6,701 bases of DNA from positions 1 to 6,701 of the forward strand of contig CAOSOP010000068.1 of the NCBI GenBank assembly GCA_948525355.1, written 5' to 3'. This document shows positions 1 through 6,350 of the stretch, piece by piece (position 1 is the first letter of the stretch; each line of letters begins with the position of its first letter). A program made the translations under genes and the position numbers. This DNA is from an uncultured Bacilli bacterium (GTDB lineage Bacteria; Bacillota_I; Bacilli_A; RFN20; CAG-288). Below the pieces are notes generated by a model, which did no database searches, was not told the DNA's origin, and saw nothing but the letters and a program-made list of their open reading frames with translations.

Positions 1-21
1 CACAAAAAGGCGAAGCAAACA
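1..21 (+). repeat. Left copy of a 21-nt inverted repeat flanking the operon
   Basis: The window opens with CACAAAAAGGCGAAGC followed by AAACA. The same sequence, with one A/G difference at position 17, occurs on the minus strand at 6397-6377. The left copy starts at the window edge, so its true length is unknown. Read on the plus strand from position 3 it gives Gln-Lys-Gly-Glu-Ala-Asn, the same six residues as the right copy, and that frame is open from the edge to a TGA at 102-104; a plus-strand gene end arriving from the left is possible but not supported otherwise. Confidence 0.6.
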
Positions 22-30
22 AGTACAAAC

Positions 31-70
31 AAAAAAAACTGCCATTTCTTAATACAAGTAAACAGCAGTT
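31..70 (-). terminator. Intrinsic (Rho-independent) terminator of the operon
   Basis: On the minus strand, just after the pgsA-like stop, an 11-bp stem (arm 70-60, AACTGCTGTTT; arm 47-37, AAATGGCAGTT) forms with two G-U pairs and a 12-nt loop (59-48). It runs directly into eight T residues (38-31). The opposite strand lacks a T tract after the hairpin, so it works in the operon direction only. Confidence 0.85.
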
Positions 71-76
71 CGTAAA

Positions 77-772
77 TTACTTATCAATTATTTCATTATT
101 CTGATTTGGAGTAGATTCTTCAGAACTCTCTTCTTTTTTTACTTTACTATAATCAACTACATTGGTCTCATTAGAACGATGTATTTTTACTGTTAACATT
201 ATATATCCAATATAAGCAACTAATAAGAAGAATGTTGCAACAGATGTTAAAATGTATATTACTACAGGATAATTATCTAGATTTGGAATCAATAACAAAG
301 ATCCCATAGCTACAAAGAATACAAATGTAGAAACTTTTCCATACCATTTTGCACCATTGATCTTTTTATTCTCATTAAATAAATATATATCAGTAAAGAA
401 TAAAGTAACTTCTTTTACTATAAACACTCCTAGCATTATAAAGAATGTCCAGTACTGATAATATGTGATTGATAAGCAAACAGCTATAGCAAATTGCATT
501 AACTTATCAGCTAAGGGGTCAATCGCTTTACCTAACTCAGTAACCATATTACATTTTCTAGCAATAAGTCCATCTAAGAAATCGGTAAACGCTGCTAAAA
601 ACAAAACGCCGGCAGCAATAAAATGTTCTATGTGCAAATCATTAATAATGATGCACTGAAAATAGACTATACAAAATGCAGGGATAAGAAGAAATCTAAA
701 ATAGACTAGAATATTAGGTATAGTATACCAATCCTTTTTATTTTGAATTATTTTTTGAAAGAATTTTTTCAT
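77..772 (-). CDS. pgsA: CDP-alcohol phosphatidyltransferase, probable CDP-diacylglycerol--glycerol-3-phosphate 3-phosphatidyltransferase (PgsA-like)
   Basis: Integral membrane enzyme expected to transfer a phosphatidyl group from CDP-diacylglycerol to glycerol-3-phosphate, the committed step to phosphatidylglycerol. The family signature D-x2-D-G-x2-A-R-x8-G-x3-D-x3-D is complete: D64, D67, G68, A71, R72, G81, D85 and D89, the Mg2+ and CDP-binding residues. The N-terminal TIPNILVYFR (17-26) resembles the start of PgsA proteins. Hydrophobic segments lie at about 22-42, 50-66, 92-128, 145-163 and 168-194. At 231 residues it is longer than a typical PgsA (about 180-200). The excess is a polar Ser/Glu/Asn-rich cytoplasmic-type tail from about 200. 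The start ATG overlaps the stop of the upstream gene (ATGA) and has a GAGG site 7 nt upstream. It is the last gene before an intrinsic terminator. The motif does not separate PgsA from other CDP-alcohol transferases such as cardiolipin or phosphatidylinositol-type synthases, so the family is certain and the exact acceptor is likely but unproven. Confidence 0.85.
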   Translation of the reverse strand: MKKFFQKIIQNKKDWYTIPNILVYFRFLLIPAFCIVYFQCIIINDLHIEHFIAAGVLFLAAFTDFLDGLIARKCNMVTELGKAIDPLADKLMQFAIAVCLSITYYQYWTFFIMLGVFIVKEVTLFFTDIYLFNENKKINGAKWYGKVSTFVFFVAMGSLLLIPNLDNYPVVIYILTSVATFFLLVAYIGYIMLTVKIHRSNETNVVDYSKVKKEESSEESTPNQNNEIIDK

Positions 773-2073
773 ACTGCCACCTCTTCTTCTTCCTTATTCA
801 TGTTTTCTCTTCCGATTGAAAGCATTAATTTTATTCTATTCTCTTGGTTTACTTTAGGAGCACCAGCATCATAATCAACAGCGACTATATTAGCTCTGCT
901 ATCCAATTCCATAATCTTTCTAATCATGCCTTTACCTGAAATATGGTTAGGAAGACAGCCAAACGGCTGTGTGCAAACAATATTTGGATAACCTGCATCG
1001 ACAAGTTCAAGCATTTCAGCTGTTAATAGCCATCCTTCCCCCATCTTATTTCCATATCCATTAATTCCTTTTACCAACTCTTTAACATGACTATACTCAG
1101 CTGGTGGAGCAAAATTTGTATAATGTTTTATCGAATAGTTAAATGATTTCTGCATTTCCATGCACTGATTGAATAACCATTTACATATAACCTTTTTTAG
1201 GAAACTACCACCATATAAATTAATATCTTCTATTCTATTATCTATCTTAAACAATACGAAATTCATCATTCCAGGTAAATTAACTTCACAGTTTTCTTTT
1301 TTCAAAAAGTCTTCTAAGCAGTTATTCCCTAATGAAGCATATTTAACATATATTTCTCCAACAATACCAACCTTGACAATTTTTCTCGTTTGATCTAATT
1401 CAAGCTTGCCAAAGTCCTGTGCTATTAAGTCCATATTTCTTCTAATATCTTTAAACTTAAACCCACTCTTGTTTGTCATTTGTTTGACAAGTTTATCCTG
1501 CCAGTACATGACCAATTCTTCAGTAGATCCTTTTTTAACTTCATATGGTTCAACTCTATTTTTTAAACACATCAATAAATCACCATATATTACAGCCGCA
1601 ATTGTTCTTCTTAACATTCCAATGGTAATATGGAATCCAGGATTCTTTTCCATACCAGAAAGGTTAACTGAAACAACAGGAACATGTTCCAATCCAGCCT
1701 TTTTTAATGCTTTTCTTAATAAGAATATATAGTTTGATGCTCGACATCCACCACCAGTTTGAGTAATCATTAATGCAACTTTTTTAGTATCATATTCACC
1801 AGATTGTAAAGCATTAATCAATTGACCCAAAGATAAAATCGCAGGATAGCATGTGTCATTATGAACATATTTTAATCCAGTTTGTGCTATTTCAGGACTA
1901 GTAGAGGTTAATAGCTTGGCATTATATCCATAATGATTAAACACTTGTTGCAAAATCGTAAAATGTATCGGTGCCATCATAGGAAAAAGAATTGTAAATT
2001 CTTTTCTCATTTGCTTTGTGAAAAGCAAACGGCCATTTTTATCATACTTATATTTAATTTCTTTAGTTTTCAT
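769..2073 (-). CDS. plsR: 2-hydroxyacyl-CoA dehydratase-like iron-sulfur protein (COG3581 type), probable plasmalogen synthase subunit PlsR
   Basis: 434-residue soluble protein of the HgdB/benzoyl-CoA-reductase-like superfamily, matching the C-terminal section of the fused activase-dehydratase proteins of anaerobes. Visible conserved blocks: LLFTKQMRKEF and PMMAPIH (16-37), NDTCYPAILSLGQLI (72-86), TQTGGGCRASNY (104-115), GEIYVKYASLGNN (239-251), FGCLPNHISGKG (371-382) and AVDYDAGAP (398-406). C75, C110 and C373 sit where the cluster-coordinating cysteines of dehydratase subunits are expected. Because the preceding gene encodes the matching activase plus DUF2229 half, the pair has the architecture of the C. 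perfringens plsA-plsR plasmalogen operon, in which this partner is thought to be the reductase acting on a phospholipid sn-1 ester. Its start overlaps the upstream stop by 4 nt (ATGA), with AAGGCGG upstream, so translation is probably coupled. The C-terminus ends in an acidic EEEEE-type tail that also encodes the next gene's ribosome binding site. Family is sure; the plasmalogen role is inferred. The alternative is an orphan double-cubane-type reductase. Confidence 0.82.
   Translation of the reverse strand: MKTKEIKYKYDKNGRLLFTKQMRKEFTILFPMMAPIHFTILQQVFNHYGYNAKLLTSTSPEIAQTGLKYVHNDTCYPAILSLGQLINALQSGEYDTKKVALMITQTGGGCRASNYIFLLRKALKKAGLEHVPVVSVNLSGMEKNPGFHITIGMLRRTIAAVIYGDLLMCLKNRVEPYEVKKGSTEELVMYWQDKLVKQMTNKSGFKFKDIRRNMDLIAQDFGKLELDQTRKIVKVGIVGEIYVKYASLGNNCLEDFLKKENCEVNLPGMMNFVLFKIDNRIEDINLYGGSFLKKVICKWLFNQCMEMQKSFNYSIKHYTNFAPPAEYSHVKELVKGINGYGNKMGEGWLLTAEMLELVDAGYPNIVCTQPFGCLPNHISGKGMIRKIMELDSRANIVAVDYDAGAPKVNQENRIKLMLSIGRENMNKEEEEVAV
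777..784 (-). promoter_or_regulatory. Ribosome binding site of the pgsA-like gene
   Basis: AGAGGTGG on the minus strand, with GAGG ending 7 nt before the ATG at 772. It lies wholly within the 3' coding end of the upstream gene and coincides with its Glu/Val-rich tail codons, supporting translational coupling across the ATGA overlap. Confidence 0.7.
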
Positions 2074-5003
2074 TTTTTTACCGCCTTATTCTTAACAGCT
2101 AAAAGAAGCGAACGTAATCTAATTTTAACCGCACCAAGATTTGTAATCTCATCAATTTTTATTTGAGTATAAATCTTTCCATTTTTTTCCAATATATCTC
2201 TAACTTCATCGGTTGTAATAGCATCAACACCACATCCAAAGGAAACAAGCTGAATGAGCTGCATATCCTTTTGACTTTTCACATAATTTGCAGCCTCATA
2301 TAGTCTTGCATGATATGTCCACTGATTTAAGACATGAATTGGAGGCATCTTTTTAACTAAATGTGAAATTGTATCTTCAGAAATAATAGCTACATTAAAG
2401 GACGATAATAAATCATTAATTCCGTGATTTATTAATGGATCGACATGATATGGACGACCAGATAATACCATTATCATCTTATTCTCTTTACGAGCAGTAT
2501 CGATTATCTCAAGTCCTCTTTCACGAACTTTATTCAAATAGTCTTCATATGCCTTATAAGCTTTAGCGGTAGCCGATTTAACTTCTTTAAGACTTAAATC
2601 GCTATAAAAAGATTTAAGCTTTTCATAAATCTTTTCAGCAAAATATTTCTTTTTATGTATTCCGACATAAGGATTAATGAATCTGACATTTTCATTCGTA
2701 AGTCTTTTAACATTGACCTTGATAACCTCTGGATAATAAGCAACAACTGGACAGTTATAATGATTATCACTTCTTCCTTCATCAATGTTATAAGACATGC
2801 ATGGATAGAAAATATCTTTAATACCCTTGTCCAATAAATTTATAACATGTCCATGAACTAGCTTAGCCGGAAAACACACTGTATCACTTGGAATCGTATT
2901 TTGACCGCTATGATATAATTCAGTCGAAGATATATCACTTCTAACAACTTCAAATCCAAGTTCTGTCCAAAATGAATGCCAGAACGGAAGCAATTCATAC
3001 ATATTCAAAGCAAATGGAAGGCCGATTTTCCCTCTTCTTCCTGGGACACCTTCATATGATTTTAATAAATCTAATTTAAACTTATAGAGGTCCAAATCGT
3101 TGTTAGCAACCTTTTTTGTTACCGGCTTTTCACATCTATTTCCACCGATAAATGTTCTTTTTCCATCAAACTTATTAACTGTCAAACGACAATGGTTTTC
3201 ACAACCTTGACAAGTTGTGACCATAATATCGTGTTTGAAAGTTTTTAAATCCTCAAGCGTCAAAACACTAGATTTATCAAGATTTAATTCTTTTGAGGCA
3301 AGAGCTGCACCATATGCACCCATTAAACCAGCGATATTAGTTCTAACAACATCCGTTTGAAGTTCCATTTCAAAAGCTCTTAAAACAGCATCGTTTAAAA
3401 ACGTTCCACCTTGTACAATGATTTTCTTACCTAAATCTTCTTTGCTAGAAGTTCTAATGACCTTGTACAAAGCATTTTTAACTACCGATATACTTAAACC
3501 AGCTGAAATATCTTCTAACGATGCACCATCCTTTTGAGCTTGTTTAACAGCCGAGTTCATGAATACCGTACATCTTGACCCCAAATTAACTGGTCTTTTT
3601 GCAAATAGTCCTAATTCAGAAAAGTCTTGAATCGAATATCCTAGACTATGTGCAAATGTTTCCAAAAATGAACCACATCCAGAAGAACAAGCTTCATTTA
3701 AAAACAAATTATCGATAGCTCCGTTATGAATCTTAAAGCATTTAATATCCTGCCCACCAATATCTATACAAAACTCAACCGAAGGTAGAAATTTTTTAGC
3801 AGCCATAAAATGAGCCATTGTTTCAACTAAACCATAGTCAAACATAAAAGCGTTCTTTATTATATCTTCACCATATCCAGTTACAGCTGAGCCCTTAATA
3901 TAAACATTAGGATTAATCGAATATATTGTTTCTAATATATCTTTGACATAAGCAACGGGATTACCGCCGTTTGAAACATAACGAGTGAATAAAATATTTC
4001 CTTCATCATCGATAACGACACCTTTAACCGTTGTACTACCAGCATCTATTCCTAAATACACTGGCCCAGTATAATCTTTTAATTCATTGAACTTTACATG
4101 ATCCTTCTCATGTCTTTTTATAAACTCATCATATTCTTTTTTATCATGAAATAATGGCGCTTGATAAGCAAAGTTCTCATTATTTCTATAAGTAGAAACC
4201 TTACCCATTATTTCATCTATATTAACTTCCTCACTAGAGAGAAGAGCTGCACCATATGCAACATAGTACAAAGAATTATCTGGAAGCACACCCTTAACAT
4301 TTAATACTTTGTCAAAACATTCTCTCAATTTGCTTAAAAAGGTTAATGGTCCACCGAGGTATAACACATTCCCTTTAACTTCACGACCTTGTGCTAAACC
4401 AGTAATAGTTTGATTACATACCGCATATAAAATAGATAGAGCTATATCTTCCTTTTTAGCGCCTTGATTTAACAAAGGTTGAATATCTGACTTAGCAAAA
4501 ACCCCACATCGCGATGCTATGGTGTAGGTCTTTTCAGCATGCTCTGCTAATTCATTAATCTTTGTAACATCAACATTTAATAAATTAGCCATTTGATCGA
4601 TAAAAGCACCAGTACCACCAGCACAGGATCCATTCATTCTAAATTCAACTCCATTAGTCATAAAGAGAATTTTTGCATCTTCACCACCAAGTTCAATTAT
4701 GCAATCTGTGTTTGGGTACAATTTATTTGTTGCATATCTTGTAGCATATACTTCTTGATAAAAAGGAAATTTACAAGAATCAGATATACCCATTCCAGCC
4801 GAACCGCTAAACGATATTAAAGTTTTTGCACCTTTTAAATCTACATTATCCTTAATCATTCCTAACAAAACAAAAAGATTCTCGTCAATTTTAGAATAAT
4901 GCCTCATGTAGTGAGTATAAACTGCATTATCACTTTCATCTAACACTACGCATTTAAGCGTTGTAGATCCTATATCAATTCCAATCTTAAAAACTTTTTC
5001 CAT
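2070..5003 (-). CDS. plsA: Tandem BadF/BadG/BcrA/BcrD-type ATPase activase fused to DUF2229/dehydratase-like domain, probable plasmalogen synthase PlsA
   Basis: 977-residue cytoplasmic protein. First ASKHA ATPase about 5-260: phosphate-1 loop GIDIGSTTLK (8-17), ELGGEDAK (104-111), cluster cysteine C127 in NGSCAGGTG, second cysteine C166 in SRCGVFAKSD, LGGP (216-219). Second ASKHA about 314-570: GIDAGSTTVK (318-327), DIGGQDIK (414-421), C439 in NEACSSGCG, C478 in SRCTVFMNS, QGGTFLN (531-537). Then a cysteine-rich link C598-x2-C601-x3-C605 with C624, and a COG3580/DUF2229 dehydratase-like part about 655-970 with C710 (SDTVCFPAK), C735 (FYPCMSY), GRPYHVDP (849-856) and C924 (SFGCGVDA). Activases use ATP hydrolysis to push a low-potential electron into a partner reductase; fused here is half of that partner, the other half being the downstream overlapping gene. 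Many relatives are single chains of about 1400 residues; here the chain is split at the DUF2229/COG3581 boundary, as in C. perfringens plsA-plsR. GGAGG lies 9 nt upstream of the ATG. Family certain; plasmalogen function inferred from architecture and the pgsA neighbour. Confidence 0.83.
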   Translation of the reverse strand: MEKVFKIGIDIGSTTLKCVVLDESDNAVYTHYMRHYSKIDENLFVLLGMIKDNVDLKGAKTLISFSGSAGMGISDSCKFPFYQEVYATRYATNKLYPNTDCIIELGGEDAKILFMTNGVEFRMNGSCAGGTGAFIDQMANLLNVDVTKINELAEHAEKTYTIASRCGVFAKSDIQPLLNQGAKKEDIALSILYAVCNQTITGLAQGREVKGNVLYLGGPLTFLSKLRECFDKVLNVKGVLPDNSLYYVAYGAALLSSEEVNIDEIMGKVSTYRNNENFAYQAPLFHDKKEYDEFIKRHEKDHVKFNELKDYTGPVYLGIDAGSTTVKGVVIDDEGNILFTRYVSNGGNPVAYVKDILETIYSINPNVYIKGSAVTGYGEDIIKNAFMFDYGLVETMAHFMAAKKFLPSVEFCIDIGGQDIKCFKIHNGAIDNLFLNEACSSGCGSFLETFAHSLGYSIQDFSELGLFAKRPVNLGSRCTVFMNSAVKQAQKDGASLEDISAGLSISVVKNALYKVIRTSSKEDLGKKIIVQGGTFLNDAVLRAFEMELQTDVVRTNIAGLMGAYGAALASKELNLDKSSVLTLEDLKTFKHDIMVTTCQGCENHCRLTVNKFDGKRTFIGGNRCEKPVTKKVANNDLDLYKFKLDLLKSYEGVPGRRGKIGLPFALNMYELLPFWHSFWTELGFEVVRSDISSTELYHSGQNTIPSDTVCFPAKLVHGHVINLLDKGIKDIFYPCMSYNIDEGRSDNHYNCPVVAYYPEVIKVNVKRLTNENVRFINPYVGIHKKKYFAEKIYEKLKSFYSDLSLKEVKSATAKAYKAYEDYLNKVRERGLEIIDTARKENKMIMVLSGRPYHVDPLINHGINDLLSSFNVAIISEDTISHLVKKMPPIHVLNQWTYHARLYEAANYVKSQKDMQLIQLVSFGCGVDAITTDEVRDILEKNGKIYTQIKIDEITNLGAVKIRLRSLLLAVKNKAVKK
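2081..2087 (-). promoter_or_regulatory. Ribosome binding site of the plsR-like gene
   Basis: AAGGCGG on the minus strand, 7 nt before the ATG at 2073, inside the last codons of the 977-residue gene. It has one mismatch to AAGGAGG and is therefore weaker than those of the first two genes; with the ATGA overlap, expression probably depends on ribosomes finishing the upstream gene, which would keep the two subunits in step. Confidence 0.6.
3300..3318 (-). repeat. 19-nt direct repeat inside the plsA-like gene, copy in second ASKHA domain
   Basis: Identical to 4242-4260. It encodes Ala-Tyr-Gly-Ala-Ala-Leu near the end of the second ASKHA domain (residues 563-568), a structurally equivalent position to the other copy, so it is a trace of the domain duplication rather than a mobile repeat. 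Confidence 0.7.
4242..4260 (-). repeat. 19-nt direct repeat inside the plsA-like gene, copy in first ASKHA domain
   Basis: Identical to 3300-3318. It encodes Ala-Tyr-Gly-Ala-Ala-Leu (residues 249-254) near the end of the first ASKHA domain. Confidence 0.7.
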
Positions 5004-5007
5004 TCTA

Positions 5008-6147
5008 CTAATCCTCCAATGTAAAAAACCTTTTTCTCTTATTTAAAAGTTCATCATCGTCCTTCTTACTTATTCTTTCAGCATAAAAATAAAACTTTTC
5101 CAAAAGTTCTCTGCTAATTTTAAACCTTGCATCCATTTGTCCAATATAATCTGTATCTAATTTATCTTCTTTAGCTAAAGAACTGATATGCTTTAAATAT
5201 TCAATATACTGATCGAAAGATTGCTTTAAAAACTCAGGTAAATATTCAATAGACTTTTCTTTACTGTTTAAGAAATATGAAACGATCATATAAGATTTAA
5301 AACCGTTAAAAAAAGAATAGAGAATAAAAGCAAAACCAAGGCCGAATATATTTGCAGAGAAAGTTTCAATATAAGTTGAAATAACATGACCAATATATGT
5401 TCCTAAACACAATCCTAAAGAAAGAATCAAAACAGATGCAACATTAATAAAATACAAGTTTTTAAATACTGGATTATACATTCTGTTATGAATTTTATTT
5501 CCATAAATTTTTGGAGCAGCACTATACATAAAAGTCTCACCATTAACAATATTAGTTTGAGTGGCCATAAACCCTTGTATATGCTGTCTTTTTCTTGTGT
5601 AATAAATAAAAAGCAAGGCAAACATAAAAGCTAATACACCATACAAAGGATAAAAGAACAAGTAAAAATCAGTTTGACCTACAGGAGTATTCAATAAATA
5701 CTCAGGATCAGAATCTAACTTAAACTTAAGGTTTTCAAGCATAGATTTATTTGCAAACCCTAAAATTCCAACCGATACCAATGTTATCACTGAAGCAATT
5801 AAGAAAAAGAAAAATGTTATTCTTATAATTCTAGAAATAAGGTGACCATCAAATTTCAAAAAGCAAAAGAAAGAAGAACTGGTCTTATATCTAACTTTTC
5901 TATCTAAATAAACAGAAGCATATAACTCCGTATCACCTAAAAAAGAAAAGAAACACAAAAAGAGCGCCAAAACGCCACCTAAAAAGACTAATGATTTATA
6001 AAATGATACTGCAATGAAAACAACACCAACCAACGCAAAAGAAAGAAAAGACAAAAAATAACTACGCGAGCCAAACTTATTCATAAGCTCTGCAGAGTTC
6101 TTAAATAAAGATTTTAGCGAATTTGAATTTTCATATTTGCTCTTCAT
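5008..6147 (-). CDS. Polytopic membrane protein of unknown function, first gene of the operon
   Basis: 379 residues; I do not recognise the family. Hydrophobic stretches at about 30-50, 52-71, 107-133, 161-183, 233-258 and 263-291 predict six membrane helices. The N-terminal 25 residues and the C-terminal about 85 residues are polar and probably cytoplasmic; the tail (295-379) is rich in Lys, Glu and aromatic residues and looks helical (SIEYLPEFLKQSFDQYIEYL, then RFKISRELLEKF). No signal peptide, catalytic motif or transporter signature is evident; many aromatic residues (F, Y) line the helices. A strong AGGAGG lies 9 nt before the ATG, and no good earlier start exists. The stop codon is 4 nt before the plsA-like gene, whose ribosome binding site overlaps this gene's last codons, so the two are co-transcribed. 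The context suggests a lipid-related or membrane-anchoring role for the PlsA/PlsR/PgsA-type enzymes, but that is guilt by association only. Certain as a gene, unknown in function. Confidence 0.9.
   Translation of the reverse strand: MKSKYENSNSLKSLFKNSAELMNKFGSRSYFLSFLSFALVGVVFIAVSFYKSLVFLGGVLALFLCFFSFLGDTELYASVYLDRKVRYKTSSSFFCFLKFDGHLISRIIRITFFFFLIASVITLVSVGILGFANKSMLENLKFKLDSDPEYLLNTPVGQTDFYLFFYPLYGVLAFMFALLFIYYTRKRQHIQGFMATQTNIVNGETFMYSAAPKIYGNKIHNRMYNPVFKNLYFINVASVLILSLGLCLGTYIGHVISTYIETFSANIFGLGFAFILYSFFNGFKSYMIVSYFLNSKEKSIEYLPEFLKQSFDQYIEYLKHISSLAKEDKLDTDYIGQMDARFKISRELLEKFYFYAERISKKDDDELLNKRKRFFTLED
5013..5017 (-). promoter_or_regulatory. Ribosome binding site of the plsA-like gene
   Basis: GGAGG on the minus strand, 9 nt before the ATG at 5003. 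It overlaps the final codons of the membrane-protein gene, which fixes the start and ties the two genes into one transcript. Confidence 0.8.
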
Positions 6148-6156
6148 ATATTTATT

Positions 6157-6162
6157 CCTCCT
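6157..6162 (-). promoter_or_regulatory. Ribosome binding site of the membrane-protein gene
   Basis: AGGAGG on the minus strand, 9 nt before the ATG at 6147. It is a near-consensus site and supports this start for the first gene of the operon. Confidence 0.85.
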
Positions 6163-6183
6163 ACAAAAAAGAATAACAATTAT

Positions 6184-6255
6184 ATTATAAACCTTTTTTT
6201 CAAGAGTATATAGTAAATTATATATATTTATATAATATAAAGTAAGTTTATGTAA
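6184..6255 (-). promoter_or_regulatory. Probable operon promoter region (exact boxes uncertain)
   Basis: This AT-rich stretch upstream of the first gene is the only long non-coding space before the operon. Minus-strand candidates: TTACAT (6255-6250) with 17 nt to TATAAA (6232-6227), a workable sigma-A pair, and a perfect TATAAT (6189-6184) that lacks a -35 box at proper distance (the nearby TTGAAA at 6203-6198 is only 8 nt away). In sequence this AT-rich such matches arise by chance, so the region is likelier than any specific box. No riboswitch or clear operator palindrome was seen. The remaining spacer, 6256-6350, holds nothing else I can name. Confidence 0.35.
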
Positions 6256-6350
6256 TTATAACGCGCGAACTATCAACAAATAAATTATGCTGATTTAATG
6301 TAAATAAAAACCAAAAAAATAAGTAGTATAAAGAATATTTATTAAAAAAA

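Noticed and set aside
1..104. Possible 3' end of a plus-strand gene entering from the left (open from the edge to TGA at 102-104)
   Set aside because: Only about 34 codons, Lys/Gln-rich, running through the operon terminator and into the pgsA-like gene; the only support is the six-residue match to the right-edge gene.
1169..1732. Plus-strand open frames of 74 and 108 codons opposite the plsR-like gene
   Set aside because: They lie antisense within a well-conserved gene, have no ribosome binding site, and their composition is that expected of the complement of an AT-rich coding region.
2070..2073. Frameshift splitting an originally fused ~1400-residue protein
   Set aside because: The junction is a clean ATGA stop/start with an upstream ribosome binding site, falls at a domain boundary, and matches the known two-gene form; it looks like a natural split, not a sequencing error.
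2594..2837. Short frames on both strands within the plsA-like gene
   Set aside because: Shadow frames of a conserved coding region; low-complexity translations with no recognisable domain.
769..5003. Amino-acid fermentation dehydratase (2-hydroxyglutaryl-CoA or similar) as the function of the pair
   Set aside because: The tandem activase plus DUF2229 architecture and the phospholipid-synthase neighbour do not fit; no fermentation pathway partners are in the window.
6262..6268. Isolated CGCGCG in the AT-rich intergenic region as an operator
   Set aside because: Too short, with no second half-site or symmetric flanks.
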